Shown: positions 1 to 9,036, numbered from the stretch's first letter. The stretch: DNA of 64,000 nucleotides from Bacteroidales bacterium (GCA_023229135.1 JALNZT010000019.1:8166-72165); one strand, 5' to 3'. Numbers and translations are program-made. Notes: generated by a model not told the origin, from the letters alone.

Positions 1-1365
1 GATATTAAAGTAGCCGTTTTCGACTTAGGTGGAGGTACTTTTGATATCTCAATCCTTGAGCTTGGAGATGGTGTATTTGAAGTGAAATCGACCAACGGTG
101 ATACACACCTCGGTGGAGACGACTATGATCACAAAGTAATTGATTGGCTTGCTGAAGAGTTTAAGAAGGATGAAGGATTAGACCTGACCAAAGATCCAAT
201 GGCTTTGCAACGCTTGAAAGAAGCTGCAGAAAAAGCCAAGATCGAGCTGTCGAGTTCTACAGAAACGGAAATCAACCTGCCCTACATTATGCCGGTTGAT
301 GGTGTGCCAAAGCACCTTGTTCGCAAACTTACCCGTTCAAAATTCGAGCAACTAACCGATTCGCTGACACGTGCTACTATTGAGCCTTGCCGCAAGGCAC
401 TTAAAGATGCAGGCTTGTCGGCCAGTGATGTTGACGAAATAATTTTGGTTGGAGGCTCAACACGTATTCCAGCTATTCAAAATATCGTGAAAGAGTTTTT
501 TGGCAAAGAACCCTCAAAAGGTGTAAACCCTGATGAAGTGGTAGCTATTGGTGCTGCTATCCAGGGTGGTGTGCTTACGGGAGAAGTAAAAGACGTACTG
601 CTGCTGGATGTTACGCCACTTTCTCTCGGCATCGAAACACTTGGTGGGGTGATGACAAAGCTGATCGAGTCGAATACCACTATTCCGACAAAAAAATCGG
701 AAACCTTCTCAACGGCTTCTGACAATCAGCCCAGCGTTGAAATTCATATCCTGCAGGGCGAGCGCCCGATGGCCAATCAAAATAAGAGTATCGGTCGATT
801 CCATCTTGATGGCATTCCACCGGCACCGCGTGGCACGCCACAGGTAGAAGTTACTTTCGACATCGACTCAAACGGAATCCTGCATGTTTCGGCTAAGGAC
901 AAAGCTACCGGAAAATCGCAGAGTATCCGCATCGAGGCTTCTTCGGGACTTACCGACAGCGAAATCCAGAAGATGAAGGATGAAGCTACTGCCAATGCAG
1001 AATCAGATAAAAAAGAACGCGAAAAAATAGATAAGCTGAATGCTGCTGATGCTTTGGTTTTCCAAACCGAAAAGCAACTCAAAGAGTATGGCGATAAAGT
1101 TCCTGCTGATAAGAAAACAGAAATCGAAACTGCACTCGAAGAGTTGAAAACAGCGCACAAGAGCCAGGAAATTTCAGCGATTGACGCTGCTATGGAAAAA
1201 CTCAACGGCATTTGGCAGTCCGCCAGCGAAGAGATGTACAAAAACACACAAGCGCAAGACGGTGCTCCACAAGATGCAGGCCAGCCCGGTGGCGAAAGTC
1301 AGCAAGGCGGCAACGACGACGAAGTAACCGACGTGGACTTCGAAGAGGTTGACGATAAAAAATAA
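1..1365 (+). CDS. dnaK: DnaK (Hsp70) chaperone, 3' part
   Basis: The gene enters from the left edge in frame; 454 codons are visible, about the last 70% of a normal DnaK. It is an ATP-driven cytosolic chaperone working with DnaJ and GrpE. Seen: the second phosphate-binding motif [11 protein letters not shown] at the very start, then LGGDDYD, the ATPase adenosine motif [10 protein letters not shown], the conserved interdomain linker [19 protein letters not shown], the beta-sandwich substrate-binding domain, the helical lid, and a glycine/glutamine-rich tail ending EEVDDKK. The first ATP-binding motif lies outside the window. An intrinsic terminator follows at once. Assignment is certain; only the 5' end is missing. 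Confidence 0.98.
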   Translation, partial: DIKVAVFDLGGGTFDISILELGDGVFEVKSTNGDTHLGGDDYDHKVIDWLAEEFKKDEGLDLTKDPMALQRLKEAAEKAKIELSSSTETEINLPYIMPVDGVPKHLVRKLTRSKFEQLTDSLTRATIEPCRKALKDAGLSASDVDEIILVGGSTRIPAIQNIVKEFFGKEPSKGVNPDEVVAIGAAIQGGVLTGEVKDVLLLDVTPLSLGIETLGGVMTKLIESNTTIPTKKSETFSTASDNQPSVEIHILQGERPMANQNKSIGRFHLDGIPPAPRGTPQVEVTFDIDSNGILHVSAKDKATGKSQSIRIEASSGLTDSEIQKMKDEATANAESDKKEREKIDKLNAADALVFQTEKQLKEYGDKVPADKKTEIETALEELKTAHKSQEISAIDAAMEKLNGIWQSASEEMYKNTQAQDGAPQDAGQPGGESQQGGNDDEVTDVDFEEVDDKK

Positions 1366-1390
1366 TGCGTAAAGCCTATCAAATATACAA

Positions 1391-1422
1391 AGGGTTGGTT
1401 CAGAAAGAGCCAGCCCTTTTTT
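1391..1422 (+). terminator. Intrinsic terminator after dnaK
   Basis: An 11-bp stem (AGGGTTGGTTC against GAGCCAGCCCT, with two G-T wobbles) closes a 5-nt loop and runs into a T tract, 25 bases after the dnaK stop codon. Confidence 0.85.
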
Positions 1423-1457
1423 CATGATTACAAATGGCTCACTTCCTGAATTAATAT

Positions 1458-1465
1458 TAACTTTG
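1458..1465 (+). promoter_or_regulatory. Bacteroidota -7 promoter element (TAnnTTTG)
   Basis: TAACTTTG matches the TAnnTTTG consensus 40 bases upstream of the next start codon and just after the dnaK terminator. No clear -33 element was seen. Confidence 0.45.
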
Positions 1466-1505
1466 CACATTCATTAAAAGCATATTTTAAACAAAAATCA
1501 GTATT

Positions 1506-3152
1506 ATGAAAAAAATTATCTTTACCCTTTTAACCATGAGCTTAGTGGCCTTTTTTACAGTTGCACAAGCACAGAACCTGGTCGTAAACGGCGACCTTGA
1601 AACTTGGTCGTCCGATACCTCGCCCACCGGTTGGACAAAAGCCGAAAGCATTAGCAAAGAAAGTACCACAATTCATGGTGGAAGCTTTGCTGCCAAGCAT
1701 ACCTCCGGCGAATCTACCTTAAAGTTTTCGCAAGATGTTACTGGAATTGAAGCCGGAACAACTTACACCATCTCTTATTATTATTATGACAATAGCGACA
1801 TGGCCCGCACCCGTATCTGGGCTTACTGGATGGATGCAGCGAATACTTATATAAATGATAATGAGGATGTTTTGCGTCCAACAACCTATAGTCAGGACCA
1901 GGATGCATGGATTCACTACTCACAAGTGTTGACAGCACCGGCAGGAGCTGCGAAATTTCGTTTTGAAGTACGTGTGTACAAACAAGATGGTACTTTTGGA
2001 GGTGCCGTTTATTATGACGATTTCTCCATCAGTGGCGACCTGATTATTAAGCCTGAGCCTACAAATTACCCAACTGCTTTTACCGCAGAAGCTGAAGATG
2101 TTGGTGTGCGCCTAAACTGGACAGACGCTACCGGTGCGCAGCTTCCTGATGCTTACCTGATCATTGGTGAAACAGGTGCTACTAAAGAGGTAAACTTTGA
2201 CTTACCTGTTGATGGCACACCGGTTGCTAACAATACGGATATGTCGCTGGGCTATATCGCTTGGAACGTTCCTTTTGGGCAATCCACGCATTTATTCTCC
2301 AACCTCGAAGCTGGTACAACTTACCATTTCGCGATTTTCCCTTATACTAATTTGGGTGAAAATATTGACTACAAAAATAGCGCCGGCTACCCCGAAGCTA
2401 CTGCTGAAACCTCCAATGTTGTTGTATTGCTTAACGAGCCTTTTGATAGCAGCCTCGGCGTGATGTCAGCTTACAATGTTTTAGGTGATCAGGTTTGGTC
2501 ACACAGCACATTTGGTGATGATCAGTTTGCCAAAATGTCGGGTTTTGCCGGCGGTGCTCAAGATAATGAAGACTGGCTGATTAGCCCTGTCTTAGATTTT
2601 ACTAACCTTGAAAAGGTAAACCTGAGTTTCAGAGCTGCATACAGCTACGACGGTAACCCACTGCAATTGATGGTTTCAAGCGACTATGACGGAACAGGCA
2701 ATCCAAATGATTTCACTTGGACAGACCTCACCAATCAATTCGACTGGTCATCAGGCGGTTTTGAGTGGGTCGAATCAGGTGCTTTTGATATCCTGTCTTA
2801 TGCCTCACCAAAACTTTATGTAGCCTTTAAATATACTTCAACTACCAGTGCAGCATCCACCTGGGAAGTTGATTATGTACGCGTTATCGGTGAAGGTTCA
2901 GTTGGTGTGAGCGAAAACAAAATGCTTGATATTCAGGTATATCCAAACCCTGCAGTTGATCAGCTTAATTTCACCTTGGCCGAACAAGCCGATGTGCAAG
3001 TGATTGATTTGAGTGGAAAAATCGTTATGCAACAAAAAGCCGTAGCCGGAAATAGCAGGCTTAACGTTGCCGATCTTACCCAGGGAATGTATATCGTATA
3101 TTTCAATTTTGCTAATGGAACGCAGGCAGTAAGCCGCTTTGCAAAGCAATAA
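1506..3152 (+). CDS. Type IX-secreted cell-surface protein (choice-of-anchor J)
   Basis: This 548-residue exported protein has no recognisable catalytic site. Seen in order: a signal peptide (about 1-22, ending VAQAQ), a carbohydrate-binding-like beta-sandwich that opens LVVNGDLETW (about 24-175), a fibronectin III-like segment (about 186-305), a choice-of-anchor J-like domain (about 307-470, with DNEDWLISPVLDF), and a type A type IX secretion sorting domain (about 472-548) beginning with the hallmark VYPNPA and containing DLTQGMYIV. It should cross the outer membrane through the type IX system and be attached to or released from the surface. It is a monocistronic gene between two terminators. 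Ligand and role are unknown; adhesion or polysaccharide binding is an inference from the domains. Confidence 0.88.
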   Translation: MKKIIFTLLTMSLVAFFTVAQAQNLVVNGDLETWSSDTSPTGWTKAESISKESTTIHGGSFAAKHTSGESTLKFSQDVTGIEAGTTYTISYYYYDNSDMARTRIWAYWMDAANTYINDNEDVLRPTTYSQDQDAWIHYSQVLTAPAGAAKFRFEVRVYKQDGTFGGAVYYDDFSISGDLIIKPEPTNYPTAFTAEAEDVGVRLNWTDATGAQLPDAYLIIGETGATKEVNFDLPVDGTPVANNTDMSLGYIAWNVPFGQSTHLFSNLEAGTTYHFAIFPYTNLGENIDYKNSAGYPEATAETSNVVVLLNEPFDSSLGVMSAYNVLGDQVWSHSTFGDDQFAKMSGFAGGAQDNEDWLISPVLDFTNLEKVNLSFRAAYSYDGNPLQLMVSSDYDGTGNPNDFTWTDLTNQFDWSSGGFEWVESGAFDILSYASPKLYVAFKYTSTTSAASTWEVDYVRVIGEGSVGVSENKMLDIQVYPNPAVDQLNFTLAEQADVQVIDLSGKIVMQQKAVAGNSRLNVADLTQGMYIVYFNFANGTQAVSRFAKQ

Positions 3153-3173
3153 TTAGTCCTGATAAATTTATTA

Positions 3174-3212
3174 ATGCTGCATCTGGCGCAAACCGGGTGC
3201 AGCATTTTTTTT
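3174..3212 (+). terminator. Intrinsic terminator
   Basis: AATGCTGCA pairs with TGCAGCATT around a 16-nt loop and is followed by eight Ts, 22 bases after the stop codon. Confidence 0.85.
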
Positions 3213-3214
3213 GG

Positions 3215-3240
3215 TTCCGCGAAGCATCTGCTTCGTGGAA
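3215..3240. repeat. 26-bp palindrome (TTCC-CGAAG type)
   Basis: TTCCGCGAAGCA and TGCTTCGTGGAA form a 12-bp stem with one G-T pair around TC. A palindrome of the same length and layout occurs at 29959-29984, so this is probably a small dispersed element. It lies in the 311-base gap between two convergent genes (3153-3463), which otherwise holds only the terminator and the next hairpin. Confidence 0.6.
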
Positions 3241-3247
3241 TTATCTT

Positions 3248-3274
3248 GCAGTCTCGTCCCGAAAACGAGACTGC
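3248..3274. repeat. Perfect 10-bp-stem hairpin
   Basis: GCAGTCTCGT and ACGAGACTGC are exact inverted repeats around a 7-nt spacer. No T tract follows on either strand, so it is not a clear terminator. Confidence 0.6.
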
Positions 3275-3463
3275 TTACGCGATCGTCAATCAAAACCACC
3301 GTTAATCAAAGCTCTTAGCTTCATGCTCTTTCCCGATTCCCAATTCACCCGGCAAGCTCAGCGGTGTTCAATGGGTTTCTTAGCCATAAAGCCCTTGCTT
3401 TTAAGGGCTTCCTCGGAAGGGCAATCCATTTTGGAAATGCGATACGAACTTTTTAACATGGTA

Positions 3464-5968
3464 TTAGTTTTTGTATGCCAACAACCTCAATGCGTTAAAC
3501 ACCACGACAAGGGTAGAGCCTTCGTGGATGACTACGGCAACGCCAATGCTGGCCAGGCTAAGGATAGTTAAAGGAATAAGTATTGCTACCACACCGAGAC
3601 TAATCCAAACATTCTGTTTTATTATTGACTTTGCCCTTCTGCTCAGGCCGATAGCAAATGGAAGAGTTTCCAGTTTATCGCCCATTAAGGCAATATCAGC
3701 GGTTTCGAGTGCCACATCCGAGCCGGCTGCGCCCATGGCAATGCCGACCGTGCTGTGGGCCATGGCGGGAGCATCATTCACCCCGTCACCTACCATTGCC
3801 ACCCTCGCTTCTTTTGCTTTCAATTGCTTTATTGAATCTACTTTTTCCTCCGGCAACAGGCTGCCCCAGGCTTCTGTTATTCCTATTTTTTTGGCCACCG
3901 CATTGGCTACGTTTTGGTTGTCGCCCGTGAGCATAATCATCCGACTGATTCCGAGTTTCTTTAATTGCATCAGGGTGTCTTTTGCTTCTGCCCTTGGCGT
4001 GTCCATCAAGGCGATGATGCCTACGTAATCACCGTTGCGGCGGACAAGCATGGTGGTATTCCCTTCATTTTCAAGACTTTTTATTTTTTCAACAATTTCG
4101 TCCGAAGGCTTTTTATCATCTAAGGCTGCGTATAATTCCAGGTTGCCAATGTGAATTTTATCGTTCCCCAGCCTTGCCTTAATGCCTTTTCCTAAAACGG
4201 CTTCCAGTTCATTCGCCTCGGGAATTTGATTATCTCCCAAACGCTTTTTGCCATACTTAACCACCGCCTTCGCAAGCGGGTGGTCGCTCAGGGTTTCTAC
4301 GGCAACAGCCATTTTCAGCAATTCATTCTCGCTGGTGTTGTTGAGTGTAATAAGCTCAGTAAGTTTGGGTTTGCCTTCGGTAAGGGTTCCTGTTTTATCG
4401 AAAGCGATGGCGGTTAAAACGCCCAGGTCTTCAAGCGGTCGTCCTCCTTTAATAAGCACACCGCTTTTCGCAGCCCTGGCAATCCCGCTCAGCACCGCGC
4501 TGGGTGTTGAAATAGCCAGCGCACAAGGGCTGGAAGCTACCAGAACGGCCATTGCCCTGTAGAAGCTGGCGCTAAAATTTTCGTCAATCACCAAAAAAGC
4601 CCCGAGCAATAGGACCACCAATACCAAAACAGCGGGCACAAAGTATTTCTCGAACTTATCGGTAAACCGCTGTGTGGGCGATTTCTGAGTTTGGGCTTCA
4701 TGCACGAGTTTTACTAATCGGGAGAGGGTCGAATCTTTGGCTTCCTTGATGACTTTAACATCTAAAGTGTTGTTACCATTTATTGTACCCGAATAAACCC
4801 TGTTTTGGTCACTGATGTTTTTTTCGTTGGTATAATCTTTTTCGGGGTCTTCCACCGGGATTTTATCCACGGGAATACTTTCGCCCGTGATGGGAGCCTG
4901 ATTCACGCTGCCTTCGCCGCTAACCACAACGCCGTCAGACGGGATTTTGCTATGGGGCTTCACCACGATGATATCGCCTATACGCAGTTTTTCAACACCC
5001 ACTTCTTCAATCTCCCCGTTCTTCTTTAGAAAGGCGGTTTTGGGAGCGAGCTTAGACAAAGCAGCAATAGATTTGCGGGCTTTGTTCATGGCATAATGTT
5101 CGAGTGCATGGCCCATGCTGAAAAGAAACAGCAGCAAAGCGCCTTCGGTCCATTTGCCCAAAGCGGCCGCACCAATAGCGGCAACCAGCATCAAAAAGTC
5201 AATTTCAAAGCCGCCTTTAAGTAAGGCTTCAACCGCTTCCTTTGCGGTGTAGTAGCCGCCAAATAGATAAGCGCCGATGTAGAGCGCCAGACTCACGCCG
5301 GAGGGGATGGCCTCAACGAAAGAGAGACCGAAACCAATAGCCAGTAATGTTCCCGAAATAATAGAGAAAATCAAGTCCGTATTATGGCCAAAAATGCCAC
5401 CATGGGCATGTTCGTGTTCTGCGCTAACATCTTCAGCCCCACACTTCTTTTCGGGTTTTTGGCCTTTCTTCGGTTTCTCTGTTTCTTTGATGCGGCGTAG
5501 ATATCTTTCGGCGTTTACGGCGGTATCCGCAATGCCGAGACCTTCTTTCTGTAAAGCTTTAATTATTGTTGCTTCATCAAGCTGACTTATGTCGAATTCG
5601 CCCCTTATCATTCCCGAGGCAGAAACTGATACTTCAAGCATACCGTTTAGGTCGCGAAGGTTGCGCTCGATATTGCGCGCACTGCGTGTATGGCGGATGC
5701 CTTCTACTTCGATGAGCTTGTGCGCGATTTTCTCGGTTATGGACGCGCCAGTTTGCCGGGCTATCGAACGTATTTTTTCAATGGAAATTAAATCCGGATT
5801 ATAATGAAAACAAAGCTGAGGTACGCCATTCTCGGTAACTTCTGAAACATGTACTTTTTCCAGGCCTTCTTGCTGCTCAAGCAATGAAATAAGCTTCTGT
5901 ACGCATTGGTCTTTTTCGTCTGGCACACCAGGTAAAATGAGATGTATTTCAAGCTTTAGTTTTTTCAT
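3464..5968 (-). CDS. P1B-type heavy-metal ATPase (P1B-4-like)
   Basis: This 834-residue inner-membrane ATPase exports divalent metal ions. Seen: phosphorylation motif DKTGTLTEG (Asp524), TGES (361-364), SDHP in the nucleotide domain (561-564), TGDN (691-694) and GDGVND (727-732). The membrane metal site reads SPC (480-482), and the last helix holds HEGST (815-819). SPC plus HEG(S/G) is the signature of the P1B-4 subgroup (Co, Zn, Cd or Fe(II)) rather than the CPC of copper pumps. The N-terminus (1-150) looks like two metal-associated-domain folds without CxxC, followed by a His-rich stretch (HEHAHGG, about 185-191). It is the last gene of the metal island, about 100 bases after a small ORF, and may have its own promoter. 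Substrate is inferred. Confidence 0.93.
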   Translation of the reverse strand: MKKLKLEIHLILPGVPDEKDQCVQKLISLLEQQEGLEKVHVSEVTENGVPQLCFHYNPDLISIEKIRSIARQTGASITEKIAHKLIEVEGIRHTRSARNIERNLRDLNGMLEVSVSASGMIRGEFDISQLDEATIIKALQKEGLGIADTAVNAERYLRRIKETEKPKKGQKPEKKCGAEDVSAEHEHAHGGIFGHNTDLIFSIISGTLLAIGFGLSFVEAIPSGVSLALYIGAYLFGGYYTAKEAVEALLKGGFEIDFLMLVAAIGAAALGKWTEGALLLFLFSMGHALEHYAMNKARKSIAALSKLAPKTAFLKKNGEIEEVGVEKLRIGDIIVVKPHSKIPSDGVVVSGEGSVNQAPITGESIPVDKIPVEDPEKDYTNEKNISDQNRVYSGTINGNNTLDVKVIKEAKDSTLSRLVKLVHEAQTQKSPTQRFTDKFEKYFVPAVLVLVVLLLGAFLVIDENFSASFYRAMAVLVASSPCALAISTPSAVLSGIARAAKSGVLIKGGRPLEDLGVLTAIAFDKTGTLTEGKPKLTELITLNNTSENELLKMAVAVETLSDHPLAKAVVKYGKKRLGDNQIPEANELEAVLGKGIKARLGNDKIHIGNLELYAALDDKKPSDEIVEKIKSLENEGNTTMLVRRNGDYVGIIALMDTPRAEAKDTLMQLKKLGISRMIMLTGDNQNVANAVAKKIGITEAWGSLLPEEKVDSIKQLKAKEARVAMVGDGVNDAPAMAHSTVGIAMGAAGSDVALETADIALMGDKLETLPFAIGLSRRAKSIIKQNVWISLGVVAILIPLTILSLASIGVAVVIHEGSTLVVVFNALRLLAYKN

Positions 5969-6072
5969 ATTCTTTGAATAGTTAATTACAATCCGTTTTC
6001 AAGCCCGGTTTTTACCCGGAAAATCTTTTCGACATCGGAAGTATTAAATAACCCGTCTCATGGGCTTAATGT

Positions 6073-6252
6073 TCATGTTTCTTCCTTATTCATATCGGCC
6101 AATACATAGTGAGCCGCATTCATTACTGACTGAATTTTTATTGGTAATAGTTTAATGATTTGATATTCAGCATGCCTGTCGTCTTTGAGGTCTTGTTTAA
6201 ATGGCTCAAAGTGTTGTTCTGACAGAGCTAAAGTAAAAAAAAGACCCGTCAT
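6073..6252 (-). CDS. Small hypothetical protein, 59 residues
   Basis: An ATG ORF of 59 codons fills most of the gap between the MerP-like gene and the P-type ATPase on the same strand. It begins MTGLFFTLALSEQHFEPF and ends VLADMNKEET. The composition is that of a real soluble helical protein (charged, no low complexity), with a short hydrophobic N-terminus that may be the remnant of a signal or anchor. I do not recognise the family. It may be an intact small protein or the 3' remnant of a longer periplasmic metal-operon protein. The strand, spacing and lack of any competing ORF support it as coding. Confidence 0.5.
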   Translation of the reverse strand: MTGLFFTLALSEQHFEPFKQDLKDDRHAEYQIIKLLPIKIQSVMNAAHYVLADMNKEET

Positions 6253-6282
6253 AAATTAACAGACCTTATTTGAAAAAATGGC

Positions 6283-6672
6283 TTAATGCTGATGGTCATC
6301 GTTTTCTGCACCGTCTTTCGTTATGGCCTTACGCTCATACTGGCAGCAGGCCGGCAGTTGTTCGTAAACCTGGTTTTCGGCTTCCATTTTCTCGGTATCG
6401 TGTCCAACTTTTGCGATGGCTTTATGCACCTCCATTAGTTCCACTTCATCGGGATTGTATTTTACTTCAATCATTTTGGTTTTCTTGTCCCATTCGGCCG
6501 ATTCAATGCCATCTATTGATTTCACGGCTTTTTCGATACGTGCTTCGCACATGCCGCAGTTGCCGTAAACTTTATATGTTTCTATTTTTGAAGGCTTATT
6601 TTGTGCCTGAATATTTCCAAAGCCTGCCAGCACAATCGCAAGGATTAGGGATAATTTTATTAGATTTTTCAT
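6283..6672 (-). CDS. Periplasmic heavy-metal-associated (HMA) domain protein
   Basis: This 129-residue protein has a signal peptide (1-23, ending NIQAQ) and one HMA (MerP/Atx1-like) domain from about 30 to 95. The metal-binding Cys pair is in GNCGMCEARIEKA (Cys39, Cys42). The tail carries a CC pair (PACCQYER) and a His-rich end (DDHQH). It probably binds Cu(I) or a similar soft metal in the periplasm and hands it to the efflux system. It lies 62 bases downstream of the adaptor gene on the same strand and is likely co-transcribed. The metal is inferred from the neighbouring DUF3347-containing adaptor. Confidence 0.9.
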   Translation of the reverse strand: MKNLIKLSLILAIVLAGFGNIQAQNKPSKIETYKVYGNCGMCEARIEKAVKSIDGIESAEWDKKTKMIEVKYNPDEVELMEVHKAIAKVGHDTEKMEAENQVYEQLPACCQYERKAITKDGAENDDHQH

Positions 6673-6734
6673 ATTGATAAATATTTAAAGGGTTTAAAAT
6701 TATTGATTTTTAGGTGCAATCCGAATAGACGATT

Positions 6735-8531
6735 TTACTCCAATGTTTCCCGCGTTTCACCACACTTCAACATCGCATCGCCGAAATAAGGATTCCGAAT
6801 CTCTTTTATGTCGCTCAACCAGTAAGCACCTTTATCGCCAAAGGCCATGGGGCAGTATTGGTAATAGGCTGTTTGTCCATCCAGTCCAAAGCTTTTCAGG
6901 CTTTTGTAGAAAACCTGGTTGAAGCGGTAGAAAGCCTCGCGCTGTTCTTCAATGTCTTTCAGGCTGATGATGGAGGCTATCGCCCTGTTTAAAGTTTCCA
7001 GTTGTTCCATCCAGATGATATGCGCATCGCCTTTGAGCAAGGACATATCAACTGATTTTAAGGCTGCGCTCACTGCTTTTGCTTCACCGACTGCTTTTCC
7101 CGGATTGGTTTCAACAAAAGCGTCTTTCATTGGCAAGTATGCTTTAAAAACTTTTGTAAGTTGTGCCGTAAAGGCAGGGTCGATTCCGGTTTGAACATGG
7201 ATTTCGCTTTGGGAAGAGCCTTCGGCTGATTCGGACATGTCCATTCCGGTGTGGTTGTGTCCGCTCATGGCAGGGCCGCCATCGGGACTCATCATGCTGG
7301 GTCTGCCGGCAAGTTGTGCGGCCGCATCAATGCTGAATGTGCCGTGAACCGCTATTTCTTCGCCGGTTTGCAGGCCGTCGTTTATCACGTAGCTTTCGCC
7401 CAGTGCAGGACCGAGTGTTATTTCTCGCATTTTAAAGTTAACGCCCTGGTCAGTAGTGGATTTCACGTAAACTACTGAGCGTTTTCCCGTCCACATCACG
7501 GCAGTTTTTGGCACAACGATTGCCTCAGCCTTTTTGGGCAGCTGCGCCTGAACTGTTCCGGAGACGAACATTTCGGGCTTCAGCTTCAAACCCGGATTAG
7601 CGATGGTCACTCGTGCTTTGGCTACCCTTGTTTTCGGGTTAATTACCGGGTCGAGGAACGAAATCGTACCTGAAAACGATTCTCCCGGAAGGGAAGCAAT
7701 GGTAAATTCAACTTTGTCGCCTTTTTTTATCCAGCCCATATCCGATTCATATACATCAAAAAGTATCCACACTTTTGAAAGGTCAGCAATTTCATAAATT
7801 GCTTGCCCTCTGGAGATATAATCTCCGGGATTCACCATTTTTCGGGTAACATAACCCGATACATCAGCTTTCACCTCAAAACTTTCGGTGGGTGAATCCG
7901 ATTTTAACATGCTTTCAATTTGACCGTCCGTCAACTTCCAGTTCTTCAATTTTTCTTTAGCAGAATTGAAAAGCTGAGGCTGACTTTCTTTGAATTTTTG
8001 GGCTTCGAACAATTCGTTCTGAGCGGTCACCAATTCGGGCGAGTAAATGGAAGCAATTACTTGTCCCTTAGTTATATATTCACCGGTAAAATTAACCATT
8101 AGTGACTCAATTCGTCCAGGGATATGCGACGACTGAGAAAAAACCAAACGCTCATCTGATTGCACTTTGCCGTTTAAGCGTATTGATTTCACCGGATTCA
8201 TCGTGCCCACAACAGCCGTTTGAATACTTGCCAATTGCATAGCCGTTGGCGACATGCTGATGGCCAGTGGATCGATGTCATCGTCGTGGTCAGCTTCTAA
8301 CGGAATAAGATCCATGCCGCAAATTGGGCAGGCGCCTGGTTCGTTTTGTCGGATTTGCGGGTGCATGGAGCAAGTCCAGGTTTGCTGATTGTCTGATTTG
8401 CTGATTTGTTGATTTGCTGATTTGCTGATTTGTTGATTTGATGGATAATGGTTTCCCACTAAATAGCCAATCAAACCTCCGACGAGTAAAACGGCAATCA
8501 GGATTGCTATGGTTTTTTTTATAGATTTCAT
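6735..8531 (-). CDS. cusB: CusB/CzcB-type efflux adaptor with heavy-metal-binding domain and DUF3347
   Basis: This 598-residue periplasmic adaptor of a tripartite RND metal pump joins the inner-membrane CusA-like protein to the outer-membrane factor. Seen: an N-terminal membrane anchor (about 7-26), an 8-residue repeat insert (32-50), a heavy-metal-binding domain with CSMHP and CPICGM (Cys54, His57, Cys68, Cys71, Met73), the HlyD-like core (about 90-400: coiled hairpin, lipoyl/barrel-sandwich and beta-barrel), and a C-terminal DUF3347 domain (about 447-598) with CPMAFGDKGAYW and a late Cys. DUF3347 is associated with copper handling in Bacteroidota, which favours Cu/Ag export. The anchor-to-metal-domain linker is made from an 8-bp DNA repeat (separate entry). 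The gene is 4 bases downstream of the four-helix-bundle gene. Confidence 0.93.
   Translation of the reverse strand: MKSIKKTIAILIAVLLVGGLIGYLVGNHYPSNQQISKSANQQISKSDNQQTWTCSMHPQIRQNEPGACPICGMDLIPLEADHDDDIDPLAISMSPTAMQLASIQTAVVGTMNPVKSIRLNGKVQSDERLVFSQSSHIPGRIESLMVNFTGEYITKGQVIASIYSPELVTAQNELFEAQKFKESQPQLFNSAKEKLKNWKLTDGQIESMLKSDSPTESFEVKADVSGYVTRKMVNPGDYISRGQAIYEIADLSKVWILFDVYESDMGWIKKGDKVEFTIASLPGESFSGTISFLDPVINPKTRVAKARVTIANPGLKLKPEMFVSGTVQAQLPKKAEAIVVPKTAVMWTGKRSVVYVKSTTDQGVNFKMREITLGPALGESYVINDGLQTGEEIAVHGTFSIDAAAQLAGRPSMMSPDGGPAMSGHNHTGMDMSESAEGSSQSEIHVQTGIDPAFTAQLTKVFKAYLPMKDAFVETNPGKAVGEAKAVSAALKSVDMSLLKGDAHIIWMEQLETLNRAIASIISLKDIEEQREAFYRFNQVFYKSLKSFGLDGQTAYYQYCPMAFGDKGAYWLSDIKEIRNPYFGDAMLKCGETRETLE
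8382..8438 (-). repeat. In-frame 8-bp tandem repeat encoding an 8-residue repeat
   Basis: On the coding strand the unit ARCAAATC repeats about seven times inside the adaptor gene. Three units (24 bp) equal eight codons, so the protein reads NQQISKSA, NQQISKSD, NQQ. The unit resembles the intergenic 8-bp tracts near 9.0, 30.5 and 32.7 kb. Confidence 0.85.
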
Positions 8532-8535
8532 TTTA

Positions 8536-8898
8536 TTATTTATTAGATTTTGTAGAAGATTCCCGAAAGCTTTCGGGATTACTGAGTAACTTTTGAATGG
8601 ATAGCAGCATGCTTTTCGTCCCGATAGGAGGGGGTGGATAATTTTTTGCTCTTTCGCATAATAGAAGCCAGTAGTCGGTTTCTATTGCTTCTTTATGGGC
8701 TATTTTAAGTTTATGAATAAAATCAGCCCGGCTTTCACTGCTTTGTGCCTCCCGGATATTCGCTCCAATACTCGTTCCCGATTTTAAAAGCTGGCGTGCA
8801 ATCACATATTTCCGATTGCTTTCCAATAATTCTGAATATTCAATAATCTCCAAAGCAAATTCAAAGCTTAAATCCAAAATCTCGTTTTTACGTTCCAT
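8536..8898 (-). CDS. Four-helix-bundle protein (S23/IVP family), copy 1
   Basis: This 120-residue helical protein is of the type found in 23S rRNA intervening sequences and widely as stand-alone genes in Bacteroidota (TIGR02436-like). Seen: the family pattern SGTSIGANIREAQSSESRADFIHKL and the ATEYWLL-type helix (here IETDYWLLLCERA). No catalytic motif. Function of the family is unresolved; homologues form pentameric bundles. It sits between the outer-membrane-factor gene and the adaptor gene, 4 bases before the adaptor start. Its upstream flank is a simple-repeat tract with a hairpin. A second, divergent member lies 1.5 kb upstream in the same operon. It has no obvious role in metal efflux and looks inserted. 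Confidence 0.85.
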   Translation of the reverse strand: MERKNEILDLSFEFALEIIEYSELLESNRKYVIARQLLKSGTSIGANIREAQSSESRADFIHKLKIAHKEAIETDYWLLLCERAKNYPPPPIGTKSMLLSIQKLLSNPESFRESSTKSNK

Positions 8899-8946
8899 TA
8901 TGTTTAATTTTTCCCGTGTTTATATTATTATTTTCTAATCCTCACA

Positions 8947-9036
8947 CCTGCCTTCCTGCGGTCAGCAGGCAGGTCCTCAAATCCTCAAATCCTCAAATTC
9001 TCAAATCCTCACATCAGCACATCCTCACATCAATAC
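8947..9036. repeat. Hairpin head plus 8-bp (CTCAAATC) tandem tract
   Basis: A GC-rich inverted repeat (CCTGCC with GGCAGG, 8947-8973) is followed by about seven units of CTCAAATC and variants such as CTCACATC and AGCACATC. The stop codon of the outer-membrane-factor gene (9030-9032) lies inside the tract. Related head-plus-tract elements occur at 30438-30642 and 32666-32793. Confidence 0.8.

Noticed and set aside
3197..3571. 124-codon plus-strand ORF
   Set aside because: It spans a terminator and palindromes and runs antisense into the P-type ATPase gene.
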